Shown here: one piece after another, positions 6,048-7,392 of the stretch | Layout: each line of letters opens with the position of its first letter | How positions within the stretch are numbered: position 1 is the stretch's first letter | Assembly: GCA_015223015.1 (NCBI GenBank) | Contig: JADFWK010000247.1 | Coordinates: 1 to 7,392 of the forward strand | Direction of reading: 5' to 3' | DNA length: 7,392 nt | From: Pseudomonadota bacterium | Lineage (GTDB): Bacteria > Desulfobacterota > DSM-4660 > Desulfatiglandales > B25-G16 | Position numbers and translations under genes: made by a program | The notes under the pieces: model-generated | Told to the model about the DNA's origin: nothing | The model's input: only the letters and a program-made list of their open reading frames with translations | The model's database searches: none

Positions 6048-7105
6048 GGAATCTCCTCACCCTTTCTCACTCGGGATGCCTTATCAATGTCTACGATCTT
6101 TACCCCGGCAACATACTCCATGGCCTCATATTTCTTTATGGCGCCTATTTTTCTTGCGATCTCATTCAATTTCTTAATTTGATTATCTATCTTGACAATG
6201 TTCTCGTAATTTTGGTCATGAGGGCTCAAATCAGGTAAGATCTCATTTAGTAGATTACTAATTATCGTAAGGGGTTGATTCAGTTTATGGGCAACCCCAC
6301 CAGCCATCTCCATAACTCCAAGGAATTTCTCCTTGCTCAATCGGTGCTTCTGGTATTTCATTCGTGCTATTGCATCATGGGCAATAAGCTTTATCTTATG
6401 CGCCTTGTCTCTGTCTTTTACGAGGAAGGCATGGAATCCGAGAAAATGTCTCATACCATTTTTGTCGAGTAGTGTCAGGATTCCTTCCTCCTGACCGGAT
6501 TGCAAAACATCAGAGAGAAAAAGGGGAAAGAGGTATCTCCCCTGGGGTACAATAAGCTCAAATAACGGTCTCCCCATCAATTCTTCCTTGCGAAACCCTA
6601 GGAGGTCTGCACAGGCCTGATCGATATCCAGCAAATCTCCCTGAAGATTCAGGAGGAGGACAAAATCTTTACTGCTGGTTCCCGTCGCATCGAAATGGCC
6701 AAGTGCCTCTTTTTCTTTGATTGCTTCCGTGATATCCCTGATCACCCCATCCAAGAACACTGCCATGCCATCCTCATCAAAGACCACCTCAGCAGTGACA
6801 GCACACCATAGGGGTGTTCTGTCCCGTTTCACGAGTGAAAGGGGAAAGTCCTCTACGCGACCTCCCCGAATAATGGTCTCAACGAAGATACCCCTGTCTT
6901 TCTGGTTCCGATAAAGCTGCGCAACTGGGTAACCAATTAATTCCCCAACCCCAGCGAAGCCAAATAATTGTGCAAAGGCCTTGTTGCAAAAAACAAGCTT
7001 GCCTTCAAGAGTGGTACGGTAAATGCCGAGAGGAATATTATCAAGAAACTCCGCATACCATCGTACTGATTTATCAATGTCAATCTGAGAAACGGTACCC
7101 ACCAT
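6044..7105 (-). CDS. PAS-PAS-HisKA sensor protein lacking the HATPase domain
   Basis: 353 residues from the ATG at 7105; the frame extends to a TTG at 7153 (369 residues), and neither start has a clearly better RBS. Residues about 15-125 and 140-250 are two PAS domains; the first has the Asn-Lys-Ala-Phe segment and ends in a Ile-Arg-Asp-Ile-Thr PAC-like strand. A HisKA-type helical hairpin follows (about 255-325) with the H-box GGVAHKLNQPL, phospho-acceptor H273. The protein ends some 80 residues after this His, with a YEAMEYVAGVKIVDIDKAS tail (326-344). No N, G1 or G2 boxes of a catalytic ATPase domain are present, and the next gene overlaps the stop codon, so this is not a window-edge truncation. 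No transmembrane segment is visible. It may accept phosphate from another kinase, act as a phosphatase, or dimerise with a full kinase. Confidence 0.85.
   Translation of the reverse strand: MVGTVSQIDIDKSVRWYAEFLDNIPLGIYRTTLEGKLVFCNKAFAQLFGFAGVGELIGYPVAQLYRNQKDRGIFVETIIRGGRVEDFPLSLVKRDRTPLWCAVTAEVVFDEDGMAVFLDGVIRDITEAIKEKEALGHFDATGTSSKDFVLLLNLQGDLLDIDQACADLLGFRKEELMGRPLFELIVPQGRYLFPLFLSDVLQSGQEEGILTLLDKNGMRHFLGFHAFLVKDRDKAHKIKLIAHDAIARMKYQKHRLSKEKFLGVMEMAGGVAHKLNQPLTIISNLLNEILPDLSPHDQNYENIVKIDNQIKKLNEIARKIGAIKKYEAMEYVAGVKIVDIDKASRVRKGEEIP
6053..6058 (-). promoter_or_regulatory. Strong Shine-Dalgarno inside the end of the sensor gene
   Basis: On the minus strand this reads GAGGAG, five bases before the ATG at 6047. 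It fixes the start of the REC-DUF4388 gene and, with the ATGA overlap, indicates coupled translation. Confidence 0.75.
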
Positions 7106-7190
7106 TTTATTCAACCTATGCGCCGTGCACAAACCTCCCGAAAAGAGCTTCAATTCAATGGAACCTTATTAAACTGAAACACCTTGAAAT

Positions 7191-7218
7191 AGTATATCTT
7201 ATGTCAATAGGCTGTCTC
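7191..7218 (-). promoter_or_regulatory. Candidate sigma-70-like promoter of the five-gene minus-strand block
   Basis: Read on the minus strand, GAGACA (7218-7213) and TATACT (7196-7191) are 16 bases apart, matching consensus at four and five of six positions. Transcription would begin near 7184, upstream of both candidate starts of the sensor gene (TTG 7153, ATG 7105). A perfect TTGACA also lies nearby (7207-7202), but has no suitable -10 at the right spacing. Confidence 0.4.
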
Positions 7219-7318
7219 CCAAACACAAATCCCTTTGAGCGGTCATTAAAACATTTCTTCCCAAAAAACCCTTGGCGAAGTGGAAGACAAGCGATGTCAC
7301 CTGTTTGAGTCCCAAGGA

Positions 7319-7392
7319 CAGGGTAACGTCAAAGTCCAGGGTATGGGTGTCTTTTTTTTGGTTATGCCCTGTGACATGGCCCCTTACTGGGT
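7319..7392. repeat. Right arm of a 74-bp inverted repeat (partner 20-93)
   Basis: This is the reverse complement of 20-93 at 71 of 74 positions, running to the last base of the window, so the true repeat may extend further. CAGGGTA occurs at 7319-7325 (the inner edge) and at 7337-7343. Read outward on the plus strand, a frame is open from the stop at 7247-7249 through the arm to the edge; the matching frame of the left arm is also open outward. In that frame the three differences change Ile to Val, Tyr to Cys and Asn to Asp. The frame may be the start of a gene lying outside the window, but it is too short here to be called coding. Confidence 0.9.

Noticed and set aside
5718..6182. 154-codon plus-strand open frame
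   Set aside because: It is antisense to the receiver domain and the end of the sensor gene, both strongly supported; its composition is that of a shadow frame.
7202..7207. Perfect TTGACA on the minus strand as a -35 box
   Set aside because: No -10-like hexamer occurs 15-19 bases downstream; the neighbouring GAGACA/TATACT pair is better spaced.
6970..7308. 112-codon plus-strand open frame over the sensor gene start
   Set aside because: It runs antisense to the well-supported sensor gene for about half its length, has no recognisable domain and no good ribosome binding site.
20..7392. Diversity-generating retroelement (template and variable repeats)
   Set aside because: Although all three arm differences are A/G on one strand, there are only three, all A-to-G, and no reverse transcriptase or variable-protein gene is present in the window.

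Overview
The window looks like a piece of a Gram-negative, probably Desulfobacterota (deltaproteobacterial), chromosome. The inference rests on gene families: a response regulator carrying a DUF4388-type domain, Roadblock/LC7-like small proteins, a GspE/PilB-type ATPase with a TPR front end, and a PAS/HisKA protein whose C-terminal Tyr-Glu...Asp-Ile-Asp-Lys tail I associate with that group. No rRNA, tRNA, CRISPR array, transposase or reverse transcriptase was found.

Layout. Positions 20-93 and 7319-7392 are the two arms of a long inverted repeat (74 bp, 71 identical) that brackets everything else; it reaches the right window edge and may be longer. Just inside the left arm is a good sigma-70-like promoter (103-131) driving one plus-strand gene, an HD-type metal-dependent phosphohydrolase (210-1124). 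It converges, with a 27-bp gap, on a block of five minus-strand genes that fill the rest (about 7105 down to 1152). In transcription order these are: PAS-PAS-HisKA sensor without an ATPase domain (6044-7105, perhaps starting at 7153); REC-DUF4388-Roadblock-like regulator (4998-6047, ATGA overlap with the first); a stand-alone Roadblock/LC7-like protein (4617-4973); a 166-bp gap with a hairpin; a 795-residue TPR-MshEN-like-GspE/PilB ATPase (2063-4450); and a REC-PAS regulator (1152-1979). A tentative minus-strand promoter lies at 7191-7218.

How the genes may work together. Two receiver proteins, one phospho-acceptor protein lacking its own kinase domain, two Roadblock-like modules (a fold that usually partners Ras-like GTPases such as MglA) and one secretion/pilus-type hexameric ATPase make a signalling cassette around an orphan motor ATPase. 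No pilin, inner-membrane platform, secretin or GTPase gene is present, so the ATPase either serves a pilus or secretion machine encoded elsewhere or does something else. The HD phosphohydrolase may belong functionally, but its separate promoter and opposite strand leave that open.
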